This document shows, one piece after another, positions 38,199 through 38,337 of a DNA stretch of 38,337 nucleotides (its first letter is position 1; the number at the start of each line of letters is the position of its first letter). Both the position numbers and the translations under genes were made by a program. The notes under the pieces were generated by a model. The model did no database searches. It saw only the letters and a list, made by a program, of their open reading frames with translations, and was not told the DNA's origin. Source of the stretch: an uncultured Alphaproteobacteria bacterium (GTDB lineage Bacteria; Pseudomonadota; Alphaproteobacteria; Micropepsales; Micropepsaceae); the NCBI GenBank assembly GCA_903857685.1, contig CAIOFO010000098.1, positions 1 to 38,337 of the forward strand, in the 5' to 3' direction.

Positions 38199-38337
38199 GC
38201 GCATCTCCCCTCGGGCGGCCTTCTGACGCTTATTGCGGTGCTGGCGGCGCCGGCGGCGTTTGATCGCGTTGCGCGCGTCCATTGCCGCGCGGCCTGACCG
38301 GCGGGGTTTTCGCCGCTGCCGGAACCGGCGCAGCCGC

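Noticed and set aside
38230..38337. A Pro/Ala-rich reverse-strand frame open to the right edge
   Set aside because: Only 35 codons are visible and there is no start or ribosome binding site. The composition is what random GC-rich frames give, so I do not list it as a gene.

Overview
The window looks like chromosome of a GC-rich alphaproteobacterium. Supporting signs are HWE/HisKA_2-type sensor kinases, DUF2336 and DUF3309 proteins, a phasin with a PHB-depolymerase-like esterase, GlcF, a Ku plus PE-Lig-Pol LigD pair, and several promoters of the general-stress (EcfG) type. A more exact placement (for example Rhizomicrobium/Micropepsales relatives) is only a guess. I see no rRNA, tRNA, CRISPR array or intact insertion sequence.

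Layout. 1-3.9 kb: the edge of a septation-type membrane protein, a GNAT acetyltransferase, a receiver protein with Glu at the phosphorylation site next to an Hpt/CheE-like protein, small stress-type proteins (DUF3309, DUF6496), a DUF2336 protein and a small basic protein. 4-9 kb: a SprT-like metalloprotease, a lipoprotein, an FMN reductase, GlcF, an RcnB-like protein, a DUF3309 gene starting with TTG, an HWE-type kinase and a DUF2147 protein. 9-14.7 kb: a TPR/GT41 (O-GlcNAc-transferase-like) protein, then divergent ku and ligD sharing a symmetric promoter-like element. 14.7-20.9 kb: many short secreted or membrane proteins, two of them members of a small family with a GKPAG motif, plus a second SprT-like protease, an S24-type repressor lacking its HTH, a frameshifted small gene, an orphan Flp pilin and an MlaD-like protein ending in a 32-bp tandem repeat. 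20.9-25.2 kb: small membrane proteins, a DUF1684 protein, a kinase/receiver cluster and a phasin. 25.4-28.8 kb: a probable metal or siderophore uptake module (DUF2946-like protein, TonB-dependent receptor, regulator with two HTH domains). 28.8-32.3 kb: a Gly-rich stress-type protein, the third GKPAG protein, a PHB-depolymerase-like esterase, a membrane histidine kinase and a secreted protein. 32.5-38.3 kb: copper chaperone and copper ATPase, a Thivi_2564-type protein, a Rap1a-like protein, a fatty-acid desaturase, an exported methyltransferase-like protein and a small basic protein.

How it fits together. Stress survival is the recurrent theme. Four places carry a GGAAC-like box 17 bp from GTT (DUF3309/DUF6496, ku/ligD on both strands, the Gly-rich protein, Thivi_2564), suggesting shared control by an EcfG-type sigma factor. 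Four TTGA-N6-TCAN dyads resemble FNR/FixK sites, one of them upstream of the copper genes. The least explained items are the GKPAG family, a palindromic cassette carried in frame inside LigD, the 32-bp repeats, and a hairpin that would cover the ribosome binding site of the exported methyltransferase.
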